NCBI GenBank assembly: GCA_037074765.1
Contig: JBAMDO010000158.1
Coordinates: 62,001 to 126,000, forward strand
Source of the DNA: Mansonella perstans
Lineage: Eukaryota; Nematoda; Chromadorea; Rhabditida; Onchocercidae
DNA: 64,000 nt
Direction of reading: 5' to 3'
A program made the position numbers and the translations under genes. Every line of letters starts with the position of its first letter. Within the stretch, counting starts at the first letter, position 1. Below the pieces are notes generated by a model. That model was not told where the DNA came from, ran no database searches, and saw nothing but the letters and a program-made list of their open reading frames with translations. Shown piece after piece: positions 1 to 13,101 of the stretch.

Positions 1-60
1 TAATTAAAAAATGAAAATAGAAAGAAAAAAGCAATTTAAATTTTTTTAAAAAAAATTAAC

Positions 61-3000
61 TGTGTTTCTGGTTCGCTAAATGCATACTTGCCATGATAGA
101 TATGAGAGCATGGTGAGATACTGGTTGAAGTTTCTGCAAATGTGAAAACAGTGCGAATAAAACTTGAACAGGCTAATAAATATTATAAAGTTTTTATCAA
201 TAATGCAAAATTTTTGAATGATAAATAAAAAAAGATGAAGGAAAAGAATCTTGCTTTTTTTCTTTTTTTTAAAAAAATAACTTTCAATTAAAGAAAAAAA
301 AATTATAGAAAATTAATACTTGAAAATTACATTAAATTAAAATATTTTTTCAGTGGATGAAAACTTTAAATTAAAATTGAATTAGTAATTAGTGTGTGTT
401 TTTTGATAAATATACAACATTATTAAAATTAAATCAGCAATTGAAATGTTACTTGATTAGTTGATAGCATTTTACAATGCAAAATTCTTTTTGTTAAAAT
501 TAAATTTAGGATAAATTATAGAGAAAAAATTTTTGAAAACTGAATTAAATCATTAAAAGAATATAAGGAATAAAAGAGCGAAGGCAGTTCAGCTTGAAAT
601 TAAAAGTGAAATCGAAATATTTGATAAACAACGCAATGCGCTAAGTTTGAAAATTGCAGCTATTTATGTTTTTTTTGTTTTTTCATCATTATTTTAACAA
701 TTTCTTATTCCATCTATATAAATAGTTAGAAGCACACAATTAATTAAATTACACTATCTGTTGTTTAATTTGTCAAATGTCTGCCCTTTCTTTACTCATT
801 GTAATTAATTAAAAATGCATAAATAAATTACACTAACTTTATTTAATTATGTTATTAAATTATATAATTAAGTTACGCTAATTGTTATTTAACTGTATCA
901 ATTTCAGCATACATTGTGAATTTTTTCTTTTGCTAATTTCAAATTTTTTTATCCGTTAGAATTATCATTTAAGGAATGGAAGTGAAGTAGTGGTATTTTC
1001 TAAACATAATTTTAAATTTACTTTAAAAAAAACTTTTAACAAAAAAGTTTGGTAAACTGGAACATTTGGGAACATTCATTTTTGCAATTAATTTAGTTTC
1101 TCAAGAAACTTTTTGCCAGCAATTTTTTTTTTCGGTTACTATAATTTTTTGTTATTTCAATTTTTACAATAATTTAACAACAATTTTAAACATCTTCTTT
1201 AAGTAATTCTTCTCTTTTTGTTCTTTTTCAAAAAGCTTGAACTTTAAATTTAAATTTCTGCTCTATAATATAGTATTGAATAATAATTTTAAAAAAAAAA
1301 TTTTTTTTTTAAATCATTAGAGCATTATAAAACAAATTATTATAGCAATAAGTGATTAATTTTTAATTATTATAATGCTAAACAAAATATTACCACCAAA
1401 ATGAAAGTTGAAATTTCGATTTAAATCAACCCCTTGACAGTATCGTTCGTTATTGTAATATTCTGTTGTTCCAAGATTTTTACGCCACAATCGAACCTTT
1501 ATGAAAAGAAATCATTCAACTTAAAAACTGGAAATTAATTTCTTCTTCCATTCCGACAACTTCATGCTTGATTCTTCATCCAGTTCTTCATTTCATGCAT
1601 GTTTGATATAATATGAATTGAGTTAAACAAAAAAAACTTGTTATTTGATGAATGGAATTTTGCGAAAGATAAATAAATTTTAAAACTTACAAAATATTCA
1701 TCGAGAAATTAATTGAATTCACGGAAAAAAAGGGAAAGAAAAAAAATGCAAACAATTATTTTTTTCTTAGTCTTAAAGATATCCTGTTTTTTTTCAATTC
1801 CGAAAGGAATGACAAACATGGAAATAAAAAAAAGAATTGTTTTAATTCACTTCGGCAAATATTATCATTTTGTGAGATCATAAAAATGAAAATTTACAAA
1901 TGGATTGTTTGGTTCTGATCGTGTATATTCATAGCCATCTGCATTCAAGCATGGAAAGATATAAATGTCCAACGCTTTCAAATATTCCATTGTTTTCGCA
2001 TTTGAATAATAATCGCTAATTAGCTTAAAAAAAAAAATTTTTTGTCCTAAAATATTTACACGGATAAAATTTGAAAAATTCTTTTATAAAACATTACTTG
2101 TTTTCATTCGTTTATTTGTAACACATTCATTTTTCTTTCATTATTTTCCATCATAAAATTTTTGCTACAAAATAATAATTAACGTTTTTTTTAATAAACA
2201 AAGCAAAATTGTTAATTAATTAATTAATTAATTACTCGATTTAATTTATTCCACTTAATTATGCAAATGTTCGTAAAAAATAGATACATTTAAACTCGAA
2301 GCGTATAGTGTTCGCATTAAAATAGGCGCAATATTAAATTTCTGATAAATTTTAAGCTATAAAAATTTTTTTACAAAAATTAAGACAGAAAAAAAAATTT
2401 AATTAAGTTAAATTGTTTGTTTTTGAAATAAAATTTTGATTAAAATTAAATTAGTTGTTTAATTTAATATAAAATAAAATTTTAATTAAAATTAAATTAC
2501 TTGTTGAATTAAGTACAGTGCTGTATGAACAGCAATCCATTCTCTAGCATGAATACCGGCATCAATCCAAATTACCGGTTTTTTGTTATTATTTTTGGTA
2601 CCAAGCTGGAAAACTAAACAAAATTAGAATTTGCTTTTAAAAATTTGTTTTGTATAACTAATGCTTTTGACACCAAGCTAAGTAATACCAGTTCATTGAC
2701 TATTAAAGTACTTACAATGAGAAGAGAAGAAATTCAGTAAAATTATTGTTATCAAAAAACTGCAATTACAATTTTTGGATTTCACATATAAAAAATTTAA
2801 TTAATTACTTTTGATTACTGATACAGATTGATTTGATATTGATTAATTAATTGTATTTTTATTTTTTATTACATATAATCATAATTCGGGCTTATTTTAT
2901 TAAATAAGCTAGTAAAATTAATATTGTTAGATTTTAAAATGCAGTTAATTAATCAATATCAAATTAGTCAATATTAGTAATTAAAATTCGCTTCAAAATC

Positions 3001-4550
3001 TTCATATTTTCTAGCTGTAGTATCAATACTTTGAACTGTTACAATTCTGATCATATTGTAATTCCAAATATTGATAACAAACCAATAATTTTATCGTACT
3101 AATTGATAATCACAAATCAATAATTAAAATTCATTTTTAAAAATTAAATTCCATACCATACCTTAACACCGTAAATGATTCGTTTTCTAGCTGTAGTACC
3201 AATACTTTGAACCGTTACAATTTCATTATGTTGTAATTCGAGATATTTCAACCAGTCAATAATTTCATTGTACGAATGATAATCACTGAGGAAATTATGA
3301 GAACTATGATTACTACCACTATCCCAAAGCCATCTACGCTTCGCATACATCTCTTCCCTTCTCGTTGTCATTTCCTGTTTATTTTTTAAATATCTAAAAA
3401 AAAAAATTTGTACAATTTTAATTACAACTAGTTTTGTCTTGTCTTTTTCTCGCTTTAAACACAGTATTAAATTTTGAATTAAATTAAAACACACGCAAAA
3501 AAAGAAAAGATTTTTAACCAGTTACTATTCTATGGATTAATTAATGCCTTATTATTAATGATAATTATACATATTTATTAATAACAAAGCAGACAAAAAA
3601 AAAGAACATTTATTCCATTAATCAAATAATTAATTATTTGGAAAAAAATTTTGTTTTAAAACTTTATTATTATTAATAAGAGAGTGGTTAATTAATAGAA
3701 GAGTAATTAAATAAATTTAAAGTAGTCAAAAATAACGAATAAAATAAATAATTTAACAGACCAATAAATTTTACTGTAAAAACAAAAAAAATATTAAATT
3801 ATAATTAAAATTAGAAAAACATCATATATTTGACAATAAAGTAATAAGCTTGTAATTAATAATAATAATTAATACTTTCAAAATAATAACGAAAGAAATA
3901 TTAAGTAAAGACAAAATTCCTTTTTGTTTCAGTATGTAATTAATTAATATCAAATTGCTCATGGAAAATGAAAATTTAATTAATTAATTAATTAATTTAA
4001 TTAATTAATTTAACAAACAGCATACAGCTATGATTAATTAACACAACTAACACATACTGTTCAAAATCATTTATTTTTATTTGATGAGAAATTGATTTGC
4101 TTATTAATAATTGCTCAAATTTATCCATAAATCCTGGATAAATCATAGCATAGATTGTTTCATTAATTTTTCTTGGTGGTTGCCAGAAATCTGCCTAAAA
4201 TTAAAGTTAAAAAAAAAACTCTTCAATTCTATTTAAATTAAAAATGCATTTCCTAAGTGATTTTATTTCATTGCGAAATTTTCATTTGCTGTATTTTAGA
4301 TTTATTAATTAATATATGTTTATTAAAACTTATTTTGTTTCTAATTAATGCAAAAACTTTTATTGTACTTTAATAATTGCCTTATTCCATAAATTATGTT
4401 CATTTTTCAAAAATTTTCTACTCCTAACAAAAAATTAAATTCCAAAAAAAAAGAATAAACTGAACCATTTTATCATCGATGAGATATAATGAAGATAAGA
4501 ATTGTAACTGCTCGCTGTTTGTAGGTGTAATTCGAATAATGAAATAAGTG
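61..4550 (-). CDS. M14 zinc metallocarboxypeptidase (carboxypeptidase A/B-like), partial at both ends
   Basis: Predicted secreted or lysosomal peptidase that removes C-terminal residues from peptides. Exons on the minus strand, in transcript order: 4550-4466, 4194-4058, 3393-3162, 2605-2501, 2023-1898, 1496-1394, 133-61; all junction phases agree. The first two exons encode an activation-peptide-like segment (IIRITPTNSEQLQFL, then DFWQPP). The third has YHSYNEIIDWLKYL and IGTTARKRIIYGVK. The catalytic exon has GIHAREW, with the HxxE zinc ligands, in 2605-2501. Next come FPCLNADGYEYTRS, then RLWRKN and CQGVDLNRNFN (the substrate-binding Asn-Arg pair), then SPCSHIYHGKYAFSEPET. The third zinc ligand His and the catalytic Glu should lie in exons beyond position 1. 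The signal-peptide exon upstream of 4550 was not found; a hydrophobic stretch at about 4640-4720 has no usable ATG. Intron donors include a weak GTTCAG. The family assignment is secure; the exact substrate class is not. Confidence 0.9.
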
Positions 4551-5316
4551 CTAAATTGGTGAATTAAATTATTTTTAAAGTAGAAAAAAGTGAATAAATT
4601 TGAAATTATTAAAAAAAAAAAAAAAGATTTATTTTCCGTTTTTATGAGTATAATCAACACTAATGCAATAGTTGCTTGTACTAATGAACCTGCCAGTGAG
4701 CTTATCAGACTGTTTTCAGAACTACCAGTAAGTAAAGGTACTAATTAATAGTACTATTAATACTAATTAATACTATTAATTTTTTGGAATAAATATTTGG
4801 TACAATAATATATCATACTGTAACATATAAATTATCAACAATAAACATATATTTGGTGCAATAATATATCAGATAATAATAATCTAATCATATGATAAAT
4901 TTATCAATTAATATAATGATATTTATTAGTGTTCTGCTAATTCTAGTACAAATGATTATGAATTAGGACTTTACAATTATAAATTATCTATGATAGTAAT
5001 AAGCATGCAAATAATTAAACAAACTTTTGAGTTTCGTTTATGATTGATGCACTCGTCTTGATTAATGCTAATAAGCCAGGAATAATAATTGAAAATGAAA
5101 TCGTCATGATTATATTGTTATACAAGAAATCACAATTATTATGATTGATACCAAATAGTAAAATGAAATAACGCTGAAAATTTTCTCACTGATAAACATA
5201 TCATAAGCTGTAATTGAAAAAAATTATCATTTGCTTAAGAAGCTGTAATAAAAAAAAATAATGATTTTTATTTTAATGTGTAAGATGGTAGATTCTAGTA
5301 GATCGTAAATCAAGCA

Positions 5317-5417
5317 CTAGGATGACAGCGGAGTGTGACTAGAAAAGAACTACTGGAGAGATGACAATGAACTATCGCCTTCGTCATCTCCAGGAGCTGA
5401 TTCAATCGTCATCCCAG
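5317..5417. repeat. Nested inverted repeat
   Basis: The outer arms are CTAGGATGAC (5317-5326) and GTCATCCCAG (5408-5417), with one mismatch. The inner arms are CTGGAGAGATGAC (5353-5365) and GTCATCTCCAG (5383-5393), near-perfect. The two pairs share the GATGAC/GTCATC core, so several alternative hairpins are possible. It could be a remnant of a foldback or MITE element. Confidence 0.6.
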
Positions 5418-6252
5418 TATAAAAACCAATAATTTTCACAAATTTTAAATTTGACGAATTGATCAAAAAAATCATTGAACTGTTTTTGCTAAAATTTTTT
5501 CATAAAAGAAAAAGAGAGAGAGAGAGAGAAAAAGTAATTAATTTTAATAAAAATATTTTTCTCTCTGAAATAATTGTCAAATTTAAACAAATCAATCAAT
5601 TTATTTTTTATTTTTTAAATTTCCGTTCGTTTTTTTTTTCTGTCAAGCAAGAATGATCTCACAAATTTGAACTATAAATATTTTTAGGTTTTATTTTTAG
5701 TAAATAATTAATTATTAATTATAAGCTAATTATTGAATTACAGTATTTAAGCGTGTACTGTTTATCTAACAATATGAATCATGTTGAAGTGATGTGTAGC
5801 TTAAGGCCATTTACGGTACTACCTTAGTTCCTGTAAATGCTCAGAAAATTTAAAGCATTCAAAAATAAACTTTTCTCTAAAAAAAAAAATTTTTGATTTT
5901 TTATTTTAATTCAATGGGAAATTTTTTGTTCAATAAATCATTATTTATAATACATTGATTTTTTGTTCAATAAGCCATTTTTCGTAATATACTGATTTTT
6001 TGTTTGAATTTACTGAAGTATTTTCTCTTTTTTGAAGCTGCTAAAATATTGCTTAGTGAAAAATATATATTGCCTTCTTTTGTATGTTCCATTATTTTCC
6101 GGAAATGAATGTAAAAATATCATGCCAGAATAATTTCACTAATTGCAAATTTTTCAGTGTTTCAAATCGCTAAGATGTTTTATCAGTCGGAATGGATTTA
6201 ATTTACTCAGATTTGCAAATGCGAAAAATGCATTAAAAAAACGAAAGACGAC

Positions 6253-6256
<4 letters not shown>

Positions 6257-6310
<54 letters not shown>
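6257..6310. repeat. Compound (GT)n(TA)n microsatellite
   Basis: A run of TG dinucleotides passes directly into a run of TA dinucleotides. Open frames crossing it (poly Cys-Val or Thr-His) are artefacts of the repeat. Confidence 0.95.
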
Positions 6311-7100
6311 AATCTTCCTCCTTGATGCTTCTTTACTTGCAACTTTTTTGTTTTAAATTTCGGATTTAATGAATTGTTAAATTTAGCAAAACGAAGTAAA
6401 TAGATTATTAATAAGAACGACAGAAAAAAAGTTCAAAATGAATGGAAAATATTGATTAAACTGTTAAATCTAACAATTCATTAAATTCCAAACTTATAAG
6501 AAAGTTCTAAATAAAGAAAACTTTTCTCTATCAAAAGAAAAATTTTTTTTTTGAAAGCTAAAAAGAAAAATTTTGCAAGCATTAAAACTTGTTTGAAACG
6601 CCTGCTTTTAAGTTGTAATAAGAGATTGGAATCTAAAAAGGAAAACTTGCTACCGATCGATAAATAACCGTGTCTGCAGATTCAATTCTCACGTATGGCT
6701 CATCATTCGTACGTGCTGGCTACGCACGTGGTCAGCATTATGTGTATTGCATAGTTGGATTTTCGTATATGGTTGGTTATGTCCATTTATGGTTATGGCT
6801 TTATGAATTTTCTTTTCTTCCAATTACAGTAAATAATTATTAACATCACTATCGTAGCGGCATGTTATTCAAATGGCTATCAACGAGAGAAGTTCACGTA
6901 CGTTATTTTACGAGAATGTATTTTCACATTAGGTTGATCATCCTATTTTATGACACGTATCTGTTTGTATCTGTTCTGCATTCATCAGCTATAAATGTTT
7001 TATCAAATTTGATAAAAATTATCATTTTTAGGAAAGATTTTTTTTTTGTACTAGAAAAGAAGTATTTTTACTGTCTTAGTAAAGAAATTAAACTTTCTTC

Positions 7101-7169
7101 TCTTCGTTCATTATTACAATACACTATAAGAATTCCTTTTCTTCGTTCAGTATTACAATACACTAAAAG
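7101..7169. repeat. 39-bp-period direct duplication
   Basis: Two copies of a block starting TCTTCGTTCA and containing TATTACAATACACTA start at 7101 and 7140. They differ at a few bases. The first copy ends in TATAAG, the second in AAAAG. Confidence 0.7.
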
Positions 7170-8200
7170 ATGAAAGAAAGCAATTATTTGTTTACTGTTG
7201 AATAAAATATTTGCTGCCATAAAATTTCAGCAGAATTTTTTTTTTTAATTATAATAGAAGTAATGAAAGTGTACTTGATACACTTGTAATTTTTATGAAA
7301 GTATTCTCGTATCAGTCGAGTCATTTCCTAATGCATGTCTTCTTTTTGCATCATTAAGGCTGTTTGATGGGCAATTCATTGCCAGTTTTTTTACAAATTT
7401 TTATTACTTTAAAAAAAAAAAAAGAAAAAGTTCTCTTGTCCAATTAAAAAGATTGAATTGCTGTGTAATTATCGGAGGTAAAACAACATCATTGATTCAG
7501 TTCTATTAGCTTGATTAATTATTGTTTACATTTAGAAAATTACTCAATCAGTATGGAAAAGCTTTTAATGCTGTTTCTGCATGCATTGGCAATTAATTCT
7601 GCACTTGACAAATTGATAATATAGTTCGGAATGATGGATTTTATGATGGCATCCTATTCATATTGAAATCGATAAACGAATAGCACATTCACTCATTTAT
7701 CATCAAAAGCTTTTTTTTTGTTCGAGAAATGTTTTGTTCCGATCATTATTAGCTTTTTCATCATACACAGCAGTATTTTGAAGCTGATTATCGCTTTATC
7801 ACTATTTCTGGAAATTAAGTAAGAATATATTACTCTGACGATTTGGTCACAGCATAGATTTTATTTTATTTTTAGTTTATGCAATTTTCTTTAAAAATTT
7901 ATAAGCATTGCATGTTGGGTTTTTTTTTTTCATTTTTAATTTAATGTTAAATATGATGCGAAAAATTTATATGAATCATTATGCATGTTTAAGATATACT
8001 ACGTTGTGAATGGCATAAGAAGTTTTTCAGAAAAAAAAAAAAAATTGACATAAGTAAATATGGGAAAGTGTAGCAAATGAAACTACAAAATTACTGAGTG
8101 GACTTTTCTTTTATTACCTTAAATTACAGTGAATAATGCAACGAATTAATATTTAAAAAAATGTAGTTTGATGTGATTTTTACTCCTAATATATTTACTT

Positions 8201-8225
8201 TAAAATTTAGAAATTGTTGCGGAGG
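8201..8225 (+). promoter_or_regulatory. Probable trans-splice acceptor and short leader of the guanylate kinase gene
   Basis: TAAAATTTAG ends at 8210, 15 bases before the start ATG at 8226. Nematode mRNAs that receive a spliced leader typically have an acceptor just upstream of the start codon. No upstream coding exon is needed, since the protein begins as guanylate kinases usually do. A cis-spliced 5' untranslated exon is the alternative. Confidence 0.4.
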
Positions 8226-9718
8226 ATGAGGCCAATTGTTATATCGGGTCCATCAGGAGGAGGCAAAAGTACTGTGATTGCTAAAGCAATGCAAACGTAT
8301 CCGAATGCTTTTGCATTTGCTGTTTCACGTAAGTAATCGTAATTATTTTTAATCTGTTCGCTTTATGTGCATTTAAGCCAATGATAAATGGTGCAGTTTA
8401 ATGGGACAAAAACTTGAAGTGAAAATTCTAATAAGGTTTTTTTTCTTTTTTTTGAACCTTTTTTCTTGCGTTATGTATATTAACGTGAAAAAAAAAAGAT
8501 ATTCAGATACGACACGAAGACCACGGCCTGGAGAGATTAACGGAAAGAATTATTGGTTTGTGACCGAGGAAAAATTTAAGGAAATGATCAAAAATGACGA
8601 ATTCCTGGAATACGCAACTTTTGGTGGCAATATTTATGGGACATCGTACGTTTTAGTTTGATAGTTTTATTTATTGGAGAAAAATTTTCGTATTAAATTG
8701 TTGTCGTTGAGATAGCTAAATATAGTCATACTGTGATAGTAGCTTAGACCATTTAGATGGTATCATTTAGGTTGAAAAAAGAAAAGTAATTTTAGAAAAC
8801 AAGCATTGGAAGATATATCTAAAGCAGGATGTATATGCATCTTGGATTTAGAGCTCCAGGGCGTTCGTAATATACACAAATCTGGGCTGGATGCAAAATA
8901 TATTATAATCAAACCGCCAAGTTTGGAAATATTGGTTACTTATATGATTTTTTTCTTTGACCGTTATTCATGGATTGTTACAGGATGTTGAGATTGATTA
9001 AAAAAGATCGCTACTAGGTTGATATAGAGGGCTTTCTGATAAAGATAAAGCTTCCAGACTTATTTTGTGGTAGAATGGTGATATCGAGTCTAGATTAAGA
9101 AGAGGAGAACCAAAATGGCTTTCTCATACTAATAATTAGTGGTGCATCAGGCTGTTAGACTAGACTCTTCACAGTGGAAAGATTTAAATTCCTTTCAAAG
9201 TAATAATGATGCAGTGATATTCTTTGTATCTGATAATTTATGGATTCACAACGGATAGTGAATTTTGCATATCAAATTCTTACTAATATAGTATTGCTTC
9301 GAACTACTGGAATATAAAAGCAGAAACTTGACATAAATTATCTTTATTGCTCTTTTAAGTAAATTTTAATTTGTTAATTTTAGAAACAACGCTTACTTGC
9401 TCGCAAAACAGAGACCGAGGAATCGCTTATGAAACGAATGAAACATGCAGAAGAAGATTTGAATGCTGGTTTGTATAATATTAGTTCATTTTTTTGTTTC
9501 GAAGTTGATGCATCAATCTTATATTTCTTATATATTTATGGAGCACTTGATTCATATTGCACATTTAACCTAAATTTGGTTTGATTTTAGTGGATGCAGA
9601 ACCGGATTTGTTCGATTTTGTGATAATAAATGATGATTTCGAACGAGCCTATAACGATTTTTTAATGTCCATTAAAGAAGAGTTAAGCGAATATATGTCT
9701 ATTAAGGACAAACATTAA
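8226..9718 (+). CDS. guk-1: Guanylate kinase
   Basis: Cytosolic enzyme that phosphorylates GMP to GDP with ATP, essential for GTP and dGTP supply. Exons: 8226-8328, 8507-8645, 8796-8934, 9384-9468, 9591-9718 (TAA at 9716). They join in phase to give 197 residues, the usual length. The P-loop GPSGGGKST is at residues 8-16. Next come the GMP-binding [11 protein letters not shown] and NGKNYWFV, and [16 protein letters not shown]. Then follow [17 protein letters not shown], the lid segment [12 protein letters not shown] and [17 protein letters not shown]. No key motif is missing. The TFB1M-type gene follows on the same strand after 971 bases. The symbol follows the C. elegans orthologue. Confidence 0.95.
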
Positions 9719-10689
9719 CGTTGACGTTTTTGTTTACAAACATAAATTATTAGATCATGCTTATCCTTTGCTTGTTTTCATGTATTCTTTTATACTGTGC
9801 AAGTTTAGCATTCTTGAATCTCATTATTAATTTATTGTAATAACTTATCATGAAACTTTACTAATATATTTTTGCATTAAAATATGTGCCGGTACAATGG
9901 TGTGTTATGATATGTTTTTACCGATGTTGGTAATTTTAATTATAAAGAAACAATTCTTACCTTAAATTTGCAATATATGTTAGTTACGAATCTGAATAAA
10001 ATTAACTACTTACATGAAAATTCAGTGCGGCTCTGTTTTTTGTTACAAAGTTTGAGACGGATTTATACTTCTCTTTCAATTTAAGAAGTTTTACGAATTG
10101 CAAGGTCACGGATAGCTGGTGGAATGATATATCATAAATTCGTTGTAAGTGTTAGATTGAGGAAGTATTTAAGTGTGTGGCATGCAGTGAGGAAAAGTTC
10201 CGAAAATTTTGAATACTGTTTGTTCGAACAGATGAAAGAATTGACATGAAATAGAAAGGAAAGGGAATAAAAATAGTAAATCGAAATGTTGGCGTTTATT
10301 TGCGTTTTTTTTTTTTTACATGGAAGATGTTTAATAATTTGAATATATTGAAGAGTACAGGTAGGTATGATGTTGTCGATTACTGCTGGTGGAATGAGGA
10401 AATAATCGAGGACAGATGAACACTCTGGTTCGTTGAACTTCTTTAGAATATGTATTAGTAAAACTACATTGTTTTTTTCAATTTTTTGACCGGATTTGGT
10501 AATTCGTTAATGTCCGACATTATCTCCAACTAATGTCCCGAAAGAAACTTTTTGAGAGGCTAATTGATTAATTCATGGATTTCATTTCGTTATTTTCAGA
10601 AATTTCTCTTTTTTTTGATAAAATGAGATTTTAGATGAATTTTGCGAAGCTTATTTCAATTCTCGAAAGAATCACGATAAAGATTTGTA
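9719..10689. other. Intergenic spacer between guanylate kinase and TFB1M genes
   Basis: No supported exon. An acceptor-like GAGATTTTAG ends at 10634 and another TTATTTTCAG-like site lies near 10600. Either could receive a spliced leader for the downstream gene. AATAAA-type sequence near 9995 could serve the 3' end of guanylate kinase. Confidence 0.5.
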
Positions 10690-13101
10690 ATGGCGACAAA
10701 CTTTTCACGCCTACCACCCTTACCATCACTGAAGAATTTCCTTTATGCATATCGTTTACAAGCCAAGAAAATTCTTTCGCAAAATTATTTAATGGATATG
10801 AATTTAACACGAAAGGTTAGACAATGATGTTCTATTTTATATCCTATCAAGCAATGTGCAATAAAACTATTAATAATAACATTCGAAGTATTCATGACAG
10901 ATTCCTGGTTGGTCGTTCTGGTTAGAAAAATTCCTAAAGTACTCTATATTGAAAAATTTAATTGAGCAATGAGTTTAACTTTTTATAAAATATATTTGTT
11001 CCAGTGAATTTTCACAGAAACAAAAGCGTAAATTTAAAAGAGTGACTGACAATGATAGATTTGATTTTGATATGGCATGCTTTATAATTTTTTTTTATTA
11101 TTATAGATAGTAAGACAAGCAAAAGTGAAGCTAGGTGACTGTGTAATTGAGATTGGGCCTGGCCCAGGTTCAATCACTCGTGCAATTCTGGAAACAGATT
11201 GTCGGCGACTTGATGTCATCGAAATCGATCATCGATTTGTTCCACCACTTGAAGTAAATTTTGTAGTGAAATTTTGGTAATGACAAGTATTAATTACTGA
11301 TAGCTTTAGATTGTTCAAAAGGTATGAGTAACGTGATAAGATTGAAAGAAAATAAGCACATTCGAAAATAATAAATAAGCAAGATCCTGTGCAGTGTTTC
11401 GAATATTAGTTAAAAAATAGAAATAACTGAAAATTAGGGGGAGAAATAACTAAGCCAAAGAGAAAAAAAGAAGATGGAAGAAATACCGAGAATTGGTAAA
11501 TTATAAGGGAAGTATATGCACTGATGCGTAAATTTATTGTACAGGTGCTAAAGGAAGCAAGTGAAGAACGTATGTTCATTCATCGGACTGATATTTTAAA
11601 AACAGATATTGAACAAATTTGGTCCCAAGCTGGTTTGGAACGCGTTGCTTGGGAGGAGGACAGACTTCCGATGGCGCATATCATTGGCAACCTACCTTTC
11701 AATATTGCTTCTCCACTTATTATAAAGTTTGTTTTTAATTTTCGTTCGTCGAAGTATTGAAAATATCATTCATATCCTTACATGAAATAAGTGTGGAGAT
11801 CTGAATTGATTATTTCACGAAATTGAAATTCTCTGAAAAACGATGACTTCCGTTCATTTCTTAGAGTCTTCCTTTTTTTTGTAGGTTCCTTCGTGAAATG
11901 TTATATCGTCAAGGTCCGTGGTCATTTGGTCGTGTCCCATTGCTGCTAACGTTTCAAATGGAAGTAGCAGAACGCCTTTGTTCTCCAATTGATTCCCCAT
12001 TTCGGGCCAGAATTTCAGTTATGTCTTCATTCATAACCGAACCCAAATTACTTTTTCAAATACCAGGTATATTTTCTACGAAGTTCTATCATTATTCGAA
12101 CTTGTCAAGGCTGAAATAATCTAGAATGTGTTTTCTTTCTTTTTCTGCAAGTTTTGGTGTTGCATTCTGTTTTAATATTTATACTATGATTTAATAGGAC
12201 GATGCTTTGTTCCACCTCCTAAGGTTAATGTTGGCGTGGTGCGCTTCATTCCAAGGCAAGATCCATTGATTAAAACGTCTTTTGAGGTCAGTTTTCCATC
12301 AAAGTTCAAGAATTTGATTTTTTTTCTTTGAATTTGTATTGTAATTGATAAGGAAAAAATCATATGTTTTGGTTATAATATGGTTATAATTTTCAAATGA
12401 TTATGGAAATGAAACTACATTTACCTGACTTGAAACAGGATGAGCTGGTACTTGTATGGCATTTCAGGTAGTGGAAAAAGTTTGCCGACGTATTTTTAAC
12501 TACAGGCAAAAATACGTTATTAAGGGAGTTCGAAGTCTTTATCCGAAAGAACTGGCTGAAAATTTAGCCGTTGAATTGTTAAGACGATGTAGAATTGATC
12601 CTACAACTACTGCAATATGTCTTGGAGTAGAACAGTTTGCTGATATATGTTATATTTATGAAGAACACTGCCGAAAGTACCATTTGATTCGTCATTTTAC
12701 TTTCTGTGTATAATATATTGCTAATGTAGGAGTAGTTCTCATCTTTCAGTATAATTGATTGGCCAAATATGATTGAAACTTATGTTTGGTACTACAGATA
12801 CTTCTATTACTGTAAATTGCTTATGTTAATGAATTATATGTTTCCATCAGGTCGATAGCGGTTTCTGTTTTTTAGCGTTAATTTTGATTTCTGTCGAATT
12901 TCCAAAATTATGTCGTAGCGTAGAATTTATTTCATTTGTTTCAGATATCCTGGTGTATTTCTCTACGAACATTCAAATCAAGGTCGTAGTCTGGAACAAC
13001 TTGCTCAACTACCAAATGCTGTACCACCACCAAATCCTTTTGATAAGGAATTCCCATCGGAAGGTATAAAGTTATCAGATGCTGTAACATTATTTCATTA
13101 G
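10690..13101 (+). CDS. tfbm-1: Mitochondrial 12S rRNA dimethyladenosine transferase 1 (TFB1M family)
   Basis: KsgA/Dim1-type enzyme that dimethylates two adjacent adenosines in the small mitochondrial rRNA. Exons: 10690-10815, 11107-11253, 11545-11726, 11885-12066, 12198-12286, 12468-12676, 12945-13101 (TAG at 13099), in phase, 363 residues. The start fits the family: RLPPLPSLKNF, then RLQAKKILSQNYLMD. SAM-binding motif I is EIGPGPGSITRAI, followed by DVIEIDHRFVP. The catalytic motif is NLPFNIASPL. Next is PLLLTFQMEVAERL, then CFVPPPKVNVGVVRF and a C-terminal helical part with FNYRQKYVIKGVRSLYP. The tail after NPFDKEFPSEG reads through to a stop with no further intron. An out-of-frame ATG at 10635 lies just after an acceptor-like site (see findings). 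The symbol follows the C. elegans orthologue. Confidence 0.93.

Larger units (their letters stand above)
4551..8210. other. Intergenic region between divergent genes
   Basis: No coding exon is supported here. The region holds the promoters of the carboxypeptidase gene (leftward) and of the guanylate kinase gene (rightward), whose limits cannot be read by eye. Repeats within it are listed separately. A less A+T-rich patch at about 6660-6980 contains an E-box-like CACGTG at 6725-6730, inside a short inverted repeat (ACGTGC at 6711-6716, GCACGT at 6724-6729). Confidence 0.6.

Noticed and set aside
6143..6342. Open frames across the GT/TA microsatellite on both strands
   Set aside because: Composition is dictated by the dinucleotide repeat; no splice context or homology.
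10635..10820. Plus-strand frame from ATG 10635 as the TFB1M start
   Set aside because: It is out of frame with the enzyme; the frame from 10690 gives the family N-terminus RLPPLP and LSQNYL.
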